Positions 16,571 through 24,683 of a DNA stretch of 64,000 nucleotides are shown in pieces (the stretch's first letter is position 1; each line of letters starts with the position of its first letter). Source of the stretch: Uliginosibacterium sp036017065 (GTDB lineage Bacteria; Pseudomonadota; Gammaproteobacteria; Burkholderiales; Rhodocyclaceae); NCBI RefSeq assembly GCF_036017065.1, contig NZ_JAYXHR010000003.1, positions 501,008-565,007 on the forward strand, in the 5' to 3' direction. The notes beneath the pieces were generated by a model. It did not search any database. It saw only the letters and a list, made by a program, of their open reading frames with translations, and had not been told where the DNA came from. A program made the translations under genes and the position numbers.

Positions 16571-17533
16571 ATGCCGCTCGATCCTCGCGCCCGCAGCCTG
16601 CTTGAGATGCTCAACCGCATCGACGCCCCTCGCCTGCAGGAGTCGCCGCTGGATGCGGCGCGTCGCAACTTCCACAAGCTGCTGTTCGCCTACCGGGAGG
16701 AGCCGCAGGCGGTGGAGTCGGTGCAGGATCTGGCCATGCCGCGTCGCTCCCACGAGGGTGGCCCCCTGCTTGGCCGCTTGTACAGGCCGGCAAGCCATGG
16801 CGACACGCCTTTGCCGGCGCTGTTGTGGATGCACGGTGGCGGCTGGACGCTCGGCGACGTGGCCGGCTACGACAGCCTGTGCCGTCGTATCGCCAACGAT
16901 GCGGGCTGCATCGTACTGTCGCTGGATTACCGGCTGGCGCCGGAAAATGCGTTTCCGGCCGCGCTGGACGATGCCTTGTTTGCCTGGCGCTGGCTGCAGA
17001 AACAGGCTGGTGAACTGGGGGTGGACGCGCTTCGTGTCGCAGTCGGCGGCGATTCGGCAGGGGGAAATCTCGCCGCGGTGCTGTGCCACCTGCTGCGCGA
17101 TGCCGGTGGGCAGCAGCCCTGCCTGCAATGGCTGGTGTATCCCGCCACCGACATGCTGAGCGAGCGGACCAGCCATGCGCTGTACGGCGAGGGACATTTC
17201 CTGGATCGGGCTTCGATTGCCTGGTTCCAGCACAACTATCTGCCGTCCGAGTCGGACTGGCGCGACTGGCGGGCCTCGCCGATCTACGCGCCGCGCTTCG
17301 ACGGCCTGCCACCGGCGCTGCTGATGACGGCGGAATGCGATCCACTGACCGATGACGGGGTGGCCTACCTCGAAAAGCTGACGGAAGCCGGGGTGGCGAC
17401 GACTCACCTGGGCTACGCCGGCATGATTCACGGCTTCCTGACCATGGGCCGCATCCTGCCCGCGGCGGGCGAGGCCCTGGATGCCGCGGCAGCGGCCCTG
17501 CGCGCTGTCTTCCGCATGGAGACAAGGCAATGA
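16571..17533 (+). CDS. Alpha/beta hydrolase, hormone-sensitive-lipase (family IV) esterase
   Basis: Cytoplasmic carboxylesterase of 320 residues, without a signal peptide when started at 16571. The oxyanion-hole motif HGGGW is near residue 87, the nucleophile elbow GDSAGG near 160, the acid Asp probably in ECDPLTDDG near 256, and the His in MIHGF near 285. DYRLAPENAFPAALDD is typical of the family, which hydrolyses short- to medium-chain esters. The stop overlaps the start of queF as ATGA, so the two are translationally coupled, although no functional link between an esterase and queuosine synthesis is evident. Confidence 0.92.
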   Translation: MPLDPRARSLLEMLNRIDAPRLQESPLDAARRNFHKLLFAYREEPQAVESVQDLAMPRRSHEGGPLLGRLYRPASHGDTPLPALLWMHGGGWTLGDVAGYDSLCRRIANDAGCIVLSLDYRLAPENAFPAALDDALFAWRWLQKQAGELGVDALRVAVGGDSAGGNLAAVLCHLLRDAGGQQPCLQWLVYPATDMLSERTSHALYGEGHFLDRASIAWFQHNYLPSESDWRDWRASPIYAPRFDGLPPALLMTAECDPLTDDGVAYLEKLTEAGVATTHLGYAGMIHGFLTMGRILPAAGEALDAAAAALRAVFRMETRQ

Positions 17534-18396
17534 GTACTGACAACATGTCGAAGGACATCGACGACGCTGGCGGCGTGGCCGCTTCCCCGCTGGGACGCGC
17601 TGTCAGCTATCGGGACCAGTACGCGCCGGAGCTGCTGTTCCCGATTGCCCGGATCGGCAAGCGCGAGGAGATCGGCGTGGGCGGTGGCAGCTTGCCCTTC
17701 GTGGGCGAGGACATATGGAACGCCTACGAGCTGTCCTGGCTGAACGCGCGCGGCAAGCCGGTCGTGGCGATCGGCGAATTCCGCGTGCCGGCGGCCTCAC
17801 CGAGGCTGGTCGAATCCAAGTCGCTGAAGCTCTACCTCAATTCCTTCAACCAGGAACGCTTCGGCAGCCGCGAAGCGGTGGAGCAGACCATCGCGCGGGA
17901 TCTGTCGGCGGCAGCCGGCGCGGAAGTTGGCGTACGCATCGCCACACTGGACACCCGCCCGGAGCGGGTCATCGCCTATCCCGAAGGTGAGCTGCTCGAC
18001 ACGCTGGACATCGACATCGACACCTACTCGCCCGTGGCAGGACTGCTGTCCGCCGAGGAAAACGGGGAGGAGGCCAGCGAGGTGCTGTTCTCGCACCTGC
18101 TCAAGTCGAACTGCCTGGTGACCGGGCAGCCCGACTGGGGCACGGTGATCGTCGCCTACTGCGGGCCGAGGATCGACCGCGAAGGCCTGCTGCGCTACAT
18201 CGTGTCGTTCCGCCAGCACAACGAATTCCACGAGCAGTGCGTGGAGCGCATCTTCATGGACATCACCCGCCAATGCGCCCCGAAACGGCTGGCCGTGTGG
18301 GCACGCTACACGCGTCGCGGCGGACTGGACATCAACCCCTTCCGCGCTTCGCACGAAGGCTGGTTGCTGGAGAACGTTGCCGAGGTGCGCCAGTAG
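17530..18396 (+). CDS. queF: NADPH-dependent 7-cyano-7-deazaguanine reductase QueF (long type)
   Basis: Reduces preQ0 to preQ1, the base that Tgt inserts into tRNA. The 288-residue length and two tandem half-domains match the E. coli-type bimodular enzyme. The N-terminal half carries VESKSLKLYLNSFNQ. The C-terminal half carries the nucleophilic Cys in LKSNCLVTGQPDWG (near residue 194), FRQHNEFHEQCVERI and a DINPFR tail. An internal ATG at 17545 is an alternative start, but the ATGA overlap with the esterase gene favours 17530. Confidence 0.96.
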   Translation: MSTDNMSKDIDDAGGVAASPLGRAVSYRDQYAPELLFPIARIGKREEIGVGGGSLPFVGEDIWNAYELSWLNARGKPVVAIGEFRVPAASPRLVESKSLKLYLNSFNQERFGSREAVEQTIARDLSAAAGAEVGVRIATLDTRPERVIAYPEGELLDTLDIDIDTYSPVAGLLSAEENGEEASEVLFSHLLKSNCLVTGQPDWGTVIVAYCGPRIDREGLLRYIVSFRQHNEFHEQCVERIFMDITRQCAPKRLAVWARYTRRGGLDINPFRASHEGWLLENVAEVRQ

Positions 18397-18417
18397 GCAG
18401 CCCGACGGCAGGGCGGC

Positions 18418-19188
18418 TCAGTCGCGGCTGGGGTTGAACCAGTTGAGGCGCTGGCGCAGGCTCACCACGCCGCCGATGATGAGCAGGGCCGGTGGCTTGA
18501 TGGCCTCCGCTTCCAGTCGCGCGGGCAGGGCGGCGATGCTGTCGACGATCACCTGCTGGTCGGGCAGGGTGGCATGTCGCACGCAGGCGGCCGGCGTCGT
18601 GGCAGGCATGCCGTGGGCGATGAGCTGGCGGCTGATCTCCGGCAGAGATGAAATACCCATGTACACGACGAGGGTCCGGCCGGGACGTACGAGCTCGGGC
18701 CAATCCAGATCGTAGCTGTCGCCCTTCAGGTGACCGGTGACGAACAGGCAGCTTTGCGCATGGTCACGGTGCGTCAGGGGAATGCCGGCATAGGCGGCAG
18801 CGCCGCTGGCCGAAGTGATACCGGGCACCACCTCGAAGGGCACGCCGGCGTCCACCAGCTCTTCCACTTCCTCGCCGCCCCGTCCGAAGATGAACGGGTC
18901 TCCCCCCTTGAGCCGTACGACCAGCTTGCCGTCCCGGGCCAGGCGGACCAGCAGCTTGTTGATGTCCTCCTGCGGCACGGCGTGGTTGCCCGCCTTCTTG
19001 CCGACGTAGATGCGTTGGGCGTCGGCGCGGGTCAGGGCCATGACAGCGGGGCTGACGAGATTGTCGTACACCACGCAGTCGGCCTGGCCGATGAGCCGGG
19101 CAGCCCTGACCGTCAGCAGGTCCGGATCGCCCGGGCCGCCGCCGACCAGGCACACCTTGCCACTCACAAGACTTGATGCAGCAGTCAC
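18418..19188 (-). CDS. cobA: Uroporphyrinogen-III C-methyltransferase
   Basis: SAM-dependent enzyme that methylates uroporphyrinogen III at C-2 and C-7 to precorrin-2, the branch point to sirohaem and cobalamin. The 256 residues form a single TP_methylase domain without the CysG dehydrogenase module. Motifs are LVGGGPGDPDLLT (residues 14-26), VYDNLVS, VGKKAGNHAVPQ, VVRLKGGDPFIFGRGGEE and VPGITSASGAAAYAGIPLTHR. It is convergent with queF, with a 21-base gap, and stands alone, so sirohaem or B12 use cannot be told apart here. QueG in this window itself needs cobalamin. Confidence 0.94.
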   Translation of the reverse strand: MTAASSLVSGKVCLVGGGPGDPDLLTVRAARLIGQADCVVYDNLVSPAVMALTRADAQRIYVGKKAGNHAVPQEDINKLLVRLARDGKLVVRLKGGDPFIFGRGGEEVEELVDAGVPFEVVPGITSASGAAAYAGIPLTHRDHAQSCLFVTGHLKGDSYDLDWPELVRPGRTLVVYMGISSLPEISRQLIAHGMPATTPAACVRHATLPDQQVIVDSIAALPARLEAEAIKPPALLIIGGVVSLRQRLNWFNPSRD

Positions 19189-19721
19189 TTCCGGCTTTTC
19201 CGTTTCTCAGCAGGCGCGCAGTCTAGCGCAGCCTCGCCTTCGGCGGGCTCAAGGCTATAATTCAATTGCTGCGAAGCACAATATTTGTGAAAACATATGC
19301 ACGGAAGATTCATGACAAAGTGCTGAGCAGGCTGTCAGGAGGGCCTCGCCGGAAGTAAAGCGCCGGCGGTGCGTCCGGGTTCAAGGTGTCAGATGGTCTT
19401 TATGGCGGCGGCGCCCCGCCAACCCTCTGGATCCAATGAAATCCGTTTCAAACGGTTTCGCGCACAAGGACGCGCTTTGACAGATTCATGCCCATGCGGG
19501 CAGGAGTGCCCGGTCGGACACCGTGCTTTGCAGTGAGCGTGAAGGCCTTCACGGCATCATCCGCACCCGATCCGATAAGGTTCGCAGCGGTAAATGCGCT
19601 GCACAAAACAGCGAAACGGCGGGAGTCATAAGCCGTTCATGGTCGACAGATAAATTCTCGGGAACCCCCGAGCGAGTACCCCAGCGCACTCCCCCACGGT
19701 GCGATGACTCGGAGAATCAGA
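19189..19721. other. 533-base intergenic region before the exopolysaccharide genes
   Basis: No convincing coding frame. A perfect TATAAT lies at 19256-19261 on the plus strand without a good -35, and a TTGACA at 19477-19482 has no good -10. Two small hairpins, GCAGCG/CGCTGC (19584-19602) and CTCGGG/CCCGAG (19657-19672), occur near the gene. I looked for a sigma-54 GG-N10-GC site and found none that fits. If the TATAAT is used, the leader of the transferase message would be about 450 bases. Confidence 0.5.
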
Positions 19722-21104
19722 ATGCTCAGGCTGTTCAATCATTACTTCCCGTCGAGTGCCGTCTTCCAGGTTCTGGTAGACGCCATTCTCCTTTTCGTCG
19801 CCACGCTGGTCGCCGGTGCCTGGCTCAGCGGTGCCGCCGCCAACTGGGCCGTCGTGGCGCCCGCAGCCCTGCTGTTCGCGGTCGTCATGGTGGTGCTGGG
19901 CAGCGCGTTCGGTCTCTACCGTTCGCAGCGCGACCGGCTGCTGCGCGACATGGTGGCGCGTGTCGTGCTGGCCGTGTTGTTCAGCGTGCCCGTTGCTTAC
20001 GTCATCTTCCATGAGTTGCCCTGGGCCCGTCTGCAGCCCGAGCAGATCGACGGCATCGTCGTCGGCCTGCTGGGTTTCGTTCTGCTGATGCGTGGCGTTT
20101 CGCGCCGCCGTGCCACTGCCACTTTCCTCACCCGCCGCGTCCTTGTCATCGGTACGGGGCGGGAAGCTGCTTCCGTCGAACATACCCTGACCCACCACGG
20201 GCATCCGGGCATCAGCATCGCCGGTTTCTACCCGGCGCCCGGTGTCGAGGACACGCTGGTGAACCACGCCCGGGTACTGAGCTCGTCCCGCTCGCTGATC
20301 GACACCGTGCGTGAGTTGGGCATCGACGAGATCATCGTGGCTGTACGTGAGCGCCGTGGTGGCACGCTGCCGCTGGCCGAACTGCTGGATTGCAAGCTGG
20401 CTGGCGTGAAGGTGCTGGACCTGTCCTGCTTCTTCGAGCGCGTACGTGGTCAGGTACGTGTCGATTCGCTGCGCGCCAGCTGGCTGATCTACGGCGAGGG
20501 CTTCCGCCAGGGGCTGATGCGCAGTTTCGTGAAGCGCACTTTCGATATCGTGGCCGCCAGCATCCTGTTGATCCTGGCTGCGCCGGTCATGCTCTTCACG
20601 CTGATCGCCATCGCCATCGAAGACGGCTTCCCCGTGCTGTACCGCCAGGAGCGCGTGGGGCAGGGCGGTCGTACCTTCAAGGTCATCAAGTTCCGCAGCA
20701 TGCGCCGTGACGCCGAGAAGGATGGCAAGCCGCGCTGGGCCAGCTCCAACGACAACCGTGTGACGCGTATCGGCAAGCTGATCCGCAAGGCCCGCATCGA
20801 TGAACTGCCCCAGCTGTTCAACGTGCTGATCGGTGACATGAGCCTGGTCGGGCCGCGTCCGGAGCGTCCTTACTTCGTCGAGCAACTTGCCGCGGAAATT
20901 CCCTTCTACGCCGTCCGCCACAGCCTCAAGCCGGGGGTGACCGGCTGGGCCCAGGTGCGCTACGCCTATGGCGCATCGGTGGACGACGCCGTGCAGAAAC
21001 TGCAGTACGACCTGTACTACGTGAAGAACCACACCTTGTTCCTCGACATGCTGGTGCTGGCCGAGACGGTGCGCGTGGTGATGACCGGCGAAGGCGCCCA
21101 CTGA
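19722..21104 (+). CDS. EpsB-type priming sugar transferase (PEP-CTERM/XrtA system, TIGR03013-like)
   Basis: Membrane phosphosugar transferase that loads the first sugar phosphate on undecaprenyl phosphate. I chose 19722 (460 residues) because GGAG lies 8 bases upstream and relatives begin with MLRxFxHY; 19704 is in frame. Four N-terminal helices (about 15-110) and a CoA-binding-like middle domain with VLVIGTGREAASVE precede a further helix near 280. The bacterial sugar-transferase domain has KRTFDIVAASILL, PVLYRQERVGQGGRTF, KIRKARIDELPQLFNVL-like text and LVGPRPERP. It leads the prsK-prsR-prsT genes. Confidence 0.92.
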   Translation: MLRLFNHYFPSSAVFQVLVDAILLFVATLVAGAWLSGAAANWAVVAPAALLFAVVMVVLGSAFGLYRSQRDRLLRDMVARVVLAVLFSVPVAYVIFHELPWARLQPEQIDGIVVGLLGFVLLMRGVSRRRATATFLTRRVLVIGTGREAASVEHTLTHHGHPGISIAGFYPAPGVEDTLVNHARVLSSSRSLIDTVRELGIDEIIVAVRERRGGTLPLAELLDCKLAGVKVLDLSCFFERVRGQVRVDSLRASWLIYGEGFRQGLMRSFVKRTFDIVAASILLILAAPVMLFTLIAIAIEDGFPVLYRQERVGQGGRTFKVIKFRSMRRDAEKDGKPRWASSNDNRVTRIGKLIRKARIDELPQLFNVLIGDMSLVGPRPERPYFVEQLAAEIPFYAVRHSLKPGVTGWAQVRYAYGASVDDAVQKLQYDLYYVKNHTLFLDMLVLAETVRVVMTGEGAH

Positions 21105-21163
21105 GCGGCCTCGTCGTTTCCGCGTTGCCCTGCGCCTGAACCGCGGCGCAGACTTCGTTTCCA

Positions 21164-23233
21164 ATGGAAACCGACTCCCTTCAGATAGCGCGCTGGGCCT
21201 ACGGCTTCGCGGCTATCGTCTTCACCGCTTTCGCGGCGTATCTCTGGCAAGGCTGGCGCGGTGGTCGCCTCGGCGGGCGCGTGCTGCTCGCGGTCGCGCT
21301 GTCGGCCGCCTGGGCCGTCGCCGAGTTTTCCGGGCTGCTCTGGTGGTCCGGTCGCTACAGCCACTTCCTTGCCAGCGCCCTTGATTTCGCCCGCCTCGCG
21401 GCCTGGGCCTACTTCCTTGCTGGCTTGCTCGCCGTAACCGAGGTCGAGCAGCACGTCAGCGCCCGGCTGCGTGGATTCCTGCCCGCTGGCGCCGTGTTGT
21501 TCGCGCTGGCATGCCTGGGCGGTCTGATCGAACCCTCGTCTGGCGCACAGCTTCGCTGGCAGCCGCTGGGCCATCTGCTGCTGGCGATATGGTTCCTCGC
21601 GCTGCTCGAGCAGATCTACCGCAACTTTCCGGCGGGCTCCCGCTGGGGTATCAAGCCGGTGATCATCGGCCTGGCCAGTTCGCTGTGCTTCGACATCTAC
21701 CTGTATGCCGACGCCGTCATGCTCGGGCGCCTGGACGACGAGGTGATGGCGATCCGCGGCGCGGTGCATGCCATTGCGATGCCGCTGGTGGCGATGTCGG
21801 CAGTGCGTAGCCGGGACTGGACCTTCCGCATCACCCTGTCGCGCGAACTGGTGTTCCACACCGCGACGCTGGCCGCGTCCGGCGCGTATCTGCTGCTGAT
21901 TGCCGCGGCGGGCTACTACGTGCGCTGGTTCGGCGGCAACTGGGGACGCGCCCTGCAGGCAGGCCTGTTCTTCTGCGGGCTGGTCCTGCTGGTGTTTCTT
22001 GTGTTCTCCGGCTCGGCTCGGGCCAAGCTGCGGGTGCTGATCAACAAGCACCTGTTTGCCTATCGCTACGACTACCGCAATGCCTGGCTGCGTTTCACCC
22101 AAGCGCTGACCGACGTCTCTGCCGAGCGCTCGCTGGGGCAGCGCGTCATCAGTGCACTGGGTGATTTCGTCGAGAGTCCTGGTGGCGTGTTGTGGTTGCG
22201 CAGCGAGGACGGCCTCATGCGCCCACAGGCCCAGCTGAACCTGCGTGCAGAGAACTGGGAAGAGCCTTCGGACAGTGCGATGTGCCAGCTGATGGCAGAG
22301 CGGGGCTGGATCCTCAACCTCGAGGAGTGGCGCAGCCGTCCCGATCTGTATGGCGAGGCGAGGATGCCCGACTGGCTGCGCGAACTTCCCGAGGCCTGGT
22401 TGCTGGTACCGCTTGGGGCGAGCCAGAAGCTGGGAGGCTTCGTGCTGCTGGCCAACGCTCGGGTGCCGGTCGAGGTCAACTGGGAGGTGCTGGATCTGCT
22501 GAAGACCGCGGGCGCCCAGGCGGCCAGCTACCTGACGCTGGCACATACCACCGAGGCATTGCTCGAAGCGCGCAAGTTCGATTCCTTCAACCGAATGTCC
22601 GCTTTCGTCGTCCACGATCTCAAGAATCTCGTCGCCCAGCTTTCGCTGATGCTGAAGAACGCGGATCGCCACAAGGCCAATCCCGAGTTCCAGGACGACA
22701 TGCTGATGACGGTGGCCAACGTGGCGGAGAGGATGCGCGGGCTGATGCAGCAGCTGCAGAACAAGACACCGATCGAAGCGCGCCGCAGCCTGGATCTCGC
22801 GGTGTTGTGCCGCACCGCGCAACGCCTCGCGCGCAATGGCGCCGCCGAACTGGACTTCGATCTCGCGGAAGGCCTGTGGGTCAATGCCCATGCAGATCGT
22901 CTCGAACGTATCATCGGGCATGTCGTGCAGAATGCACTGGAGGCGACACCCTCGCATGGTAAGGTTGAAGTCCGCACCTTCGAGGGCGCCGGCGCAGCAC
23001 TCCTGTCCGTCAGTGACAACGGCTGCGGGATGAGTCCGGAGTTTGTCCGCGAGCGCCTCTTCCGACCTTTCCAGACGACCAAGAACACCGGGATGGGAAT
23101 CGGCACCTACGAGGTGCAGCAGTACGTGGTCGAACTGGGCGGGCGCGTCAGCGTAGACAGCGAACCGGGTCGCGGAACCACCTTCACAATCCAATTGCCG
23201 CTCGCCTCGCGTGCCGAGTCTGCGGCGGCCTGA
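21164..23233 (+). CDS. prsK: PEP-CTERM system sensor histidine kinase PrsK
   Basis: Membrane sensor kinase of 689 residues. Eight or so N-terminal helices (about 5-295) are followed by a GAF-like cytosolic domain (310-450). The phosphoacceptor is the His of VVHDLKNLVAQL, near residue 484. The ATPase domain has the N box HVVQNALEATP, the G1 box SVSDNGCGMSPEF and GMGIGTYEVQQYV. The architecture is that of PrsK (TIGR02916), which controls exopolysaccharide and PEP-CTERM genes. No clear ribosome-binding site precedes the start. prsR begins 5 bases after the stop. Confidence 0.94.
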   Translation: METDSLQIARWAYGFAAIVFTAFAAYLWQGWRGGRLGGRVLLAVALSAAWAVAEFSGLLWWSGRYSHFLASALDFARLAAWAYFLAGLLAVTEVEQHVSARLRGFLPAGAVLFALACLGGLIEPSSGAQLRWQPLGHLLLAIWFLALLEQIYRNFPAGSRWGIKPVIIGLASSLCFDIYLYADAVMLGRLDDEVMAIRGAVHAIAMPLVAMSAVRSRDWTFRITLSRELVFHTATLAASGAYLLLIAAAGYYVRWFGGNWGRALQAGLFFCGLVLLVFLVFSGSARAKLRVLINKHLFAYRYDYRNAWLRFTQALTDVSAERSLGQRVISALGDFVESPGGVLWLRSEDGLMRPQAQLNLRAENWEEPSDSAMCQLMAERGWILNLEEWRSRPDLYGEARMPDWLRELPEAWLLVPLGASQKLGGFVLLANARVPVEVNWEVLDLLKTAGAQAASYLTLAHTTEALLEARKFDSFNRMSAFVVHDLKNLVAQLSLMLKNADRHKANPEFQDDMLMTVANVAERMRGLMQQLQNKTPIEARRSLDLAVLCRTAQRLARNGAAELDFDLAEGLWVNAHADRLERIIGHVVQNALEATPSHGKVEVRTFEGAGAALLSVSDNGCGMSPEFVRERLFRPFQTTKNTGMGIGTYEVQQYVVELGGRVSVDSEPGRGTTFTIQLPLASRAESAAA

Positions 23234-23237
23234 AGCC

Positions 23238-24623
23238 ATGTCGGATAACGCGCAGGAAAAACGGGTATTGCTCATCGTCGAAGACGACCCCGCGCTGCAG
23301 AAGCAGATGAAGTGGGCCTTCGATGCGTTCGAGGTCGTGACGGCCTCGGACCGGGATTCGGCGCTCGCCGCCATCCGCCGTCACGAGCCGGCGGTCGTCA
23401 CCATGGACCTGGGCTTGCCGCCTGCGCCGGATGGCGTGACCGAAGGCTTCCGCCTGCTGGGCGAAATGCTCTCGCTGGCGCCGGACACCAAGGTCATCGT
23501 GCTGACCGGCCAGCATGACCGCGAGAATGCGGTGCGTGCCGTCGGTGCAGGGGCCTACGACTTCTTTGGCAAGCCTTTCGAACCGGAGTTGCTGGCGCTG
23601 ACCATCGAGCGTGCCTTCCGTCTGCATGACCTGCAGGCCGAGAATCGTCGCCTGCAGGTGCAGCAGGGTGGTGGCGTATTGGCCGGGTTGCTGACCCGGG
23701 ACCCCGGCATGCAGAAGATCTGCCGCACCATCGAGAAGGTCGCGCCAACCAATGCAACCGTCATGTTGCTGGGCGAGAGCGGTACCGGCAAGGAGCTGCT
23801 GGCCCGAGGCCTTCATGAGCGCTCTTCCCGCAAGAACGAGCGCTTCGTCGCAATCAACTGCGCGGCGATTCCCGAGAACCTCCTTGAGAGTGAGCTGTTC
23901 GGCTACGAGCGCGGCGCGTTTACCGGCGCGGTAAAGCAGACGCCCGGCAAGTTCGAACTGGCGCACAAGGGCACCCTGTTCCTGGACGAGATCGGCGACC
24001 TGCCGCACGCGCTGCAGGCCAAGCTGTTGCGCTTCCTGCAGCAACGTACCGTGGAACGTATCGGTGGTCGCGAAGAAATCCCGGTTGACGTGCGGGTGGT
24101 GTGTGCGACCCACCAGGATTTGATGGCGCGTAGCCGTGAAGGCCTGTTCCGCGAAGACCTCTATTACCGCCTCGCCGAGATCGTGGTGAACATTCCCGCA
24201 CTGCGCGAACGCGAGGGCGATGCCAGCCTGCTGGCGCACGCCTTCGTGCAGCGGTTTGCACAAGAACAGAAGCGCGGCAGCATGAGCCTGACCGATGATG
24301 CCGTGGCGGCGGTGTCGATCCACCGCTGGCCGGGCAATGTCCGCGAACTGGAAAACTGCATCAAGCGTGCGGTCATCATGGCTGACGCCAACCGCATCAC
24401 CGCAGAAGACGTCGGTCTGGCCGTGGCCAGCGAAGACGAAACGGATGCCGCGCTCAACCTGCGCCAGGTGCGCGAGGATGCGGAGCGTCGCGCCGTGCTG
24501 CGGGTGCTCGCCCGCGTCAATGGCAACATTGCGCGCGCCTCCGAGGTGCTCGGCGTCAGTCGGCCCACGCTGTATGACCTGATGAACCGTTTCGGCATCC
24601 AGAAGAACCCGGCCCAAGGCTGA
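23238..24623 (+). CDS. prsR: PEP-CTERM system sigma-54 response regulator PrsR
   Basis: NtrC-type activator of 461 residues. The receiver domain has the Asp pair near residues 15-16 (IVEDDPAL), the phosphorylated Asp near 57 in VVTMDLGLP, and a Lys in FGKPF. The AAA+ domain carries GESGTGKE (near 179-186), the sigma-54 contact loop GAFTGA (near 226) and LFLDEIGDLP. A Fis-type helix-turn-helix occupies the C-terminus (ARASEVLGVSRPTLYDLM). It is the partner of PrsK and should drive sigma-54 promoters of exopolysaccharide genes, including distant ones. The start at 23238 replaces an in-frame upstream ATG that lies inside prsK. Confidence 0.95.
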   Translation: MSDNAQEKRVLLIVEDDPALQKQMKWAFDAFEVVTASDRDSALAAIRRHEPAVVTMDLGLPPAPDGVTEGFRLLGEMLSLAPDTKVIVLTGQHDRENAVRAVGAGAYDFFGKPFEPELLALTIERAFRLHDLQAENRRLQVQQGGGVLAGLLTRDPGMQKICRTIEKVAPTNATVMLLGESGTGKELLARGLHERSSRKNERFVAINCAAIPENLLESELFGYERGAFTGAVKQTPGKFELAHKGTLFLDEIGDLPHALQAKLLRFLQQRTVERIGGREEIPVDVRVVCATHQDLMARSREGLFREDLYYRLAEIVVNIPALREREGDASLLAHAFVQRFAQEQKRGSMSLTDDAVAAVSIHRWPGNVRELENCIKRAVIMADANRITAEDVGLAVASEDETDAALNLRQVREDAERRAVLRVLARVNGNIARASEVLGVSRPTLYDLMNRFGIQKNPAQG

Positions 24624-24683
24624 GTCTCTGCACGCCGGACGCTTCGGACCGAACCAGATTTACAAAGATCCAGGAGAGACTCG

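Noticed and set aside
18990..19330. Cobalamin riboswitch or Fur box upstream of cobA
   Set aside because: No B12-box-like sequence or AT-rich Fur-type palindrome is present in this stretch.
21017..23374. A 785-residue minus-strand open frame
   Set aside because: It lies fully antisense to prsK and the end of the priming transferase gene. The repetitive Gln/His/Arg composition and lack of domains mark it as a shadow.
24603..24683. Possible sigma-54 promoter before prsT
   Set aside because: No GG-N10-GC pair with flanking consensus could be found; similar negative result in 19189-19721.
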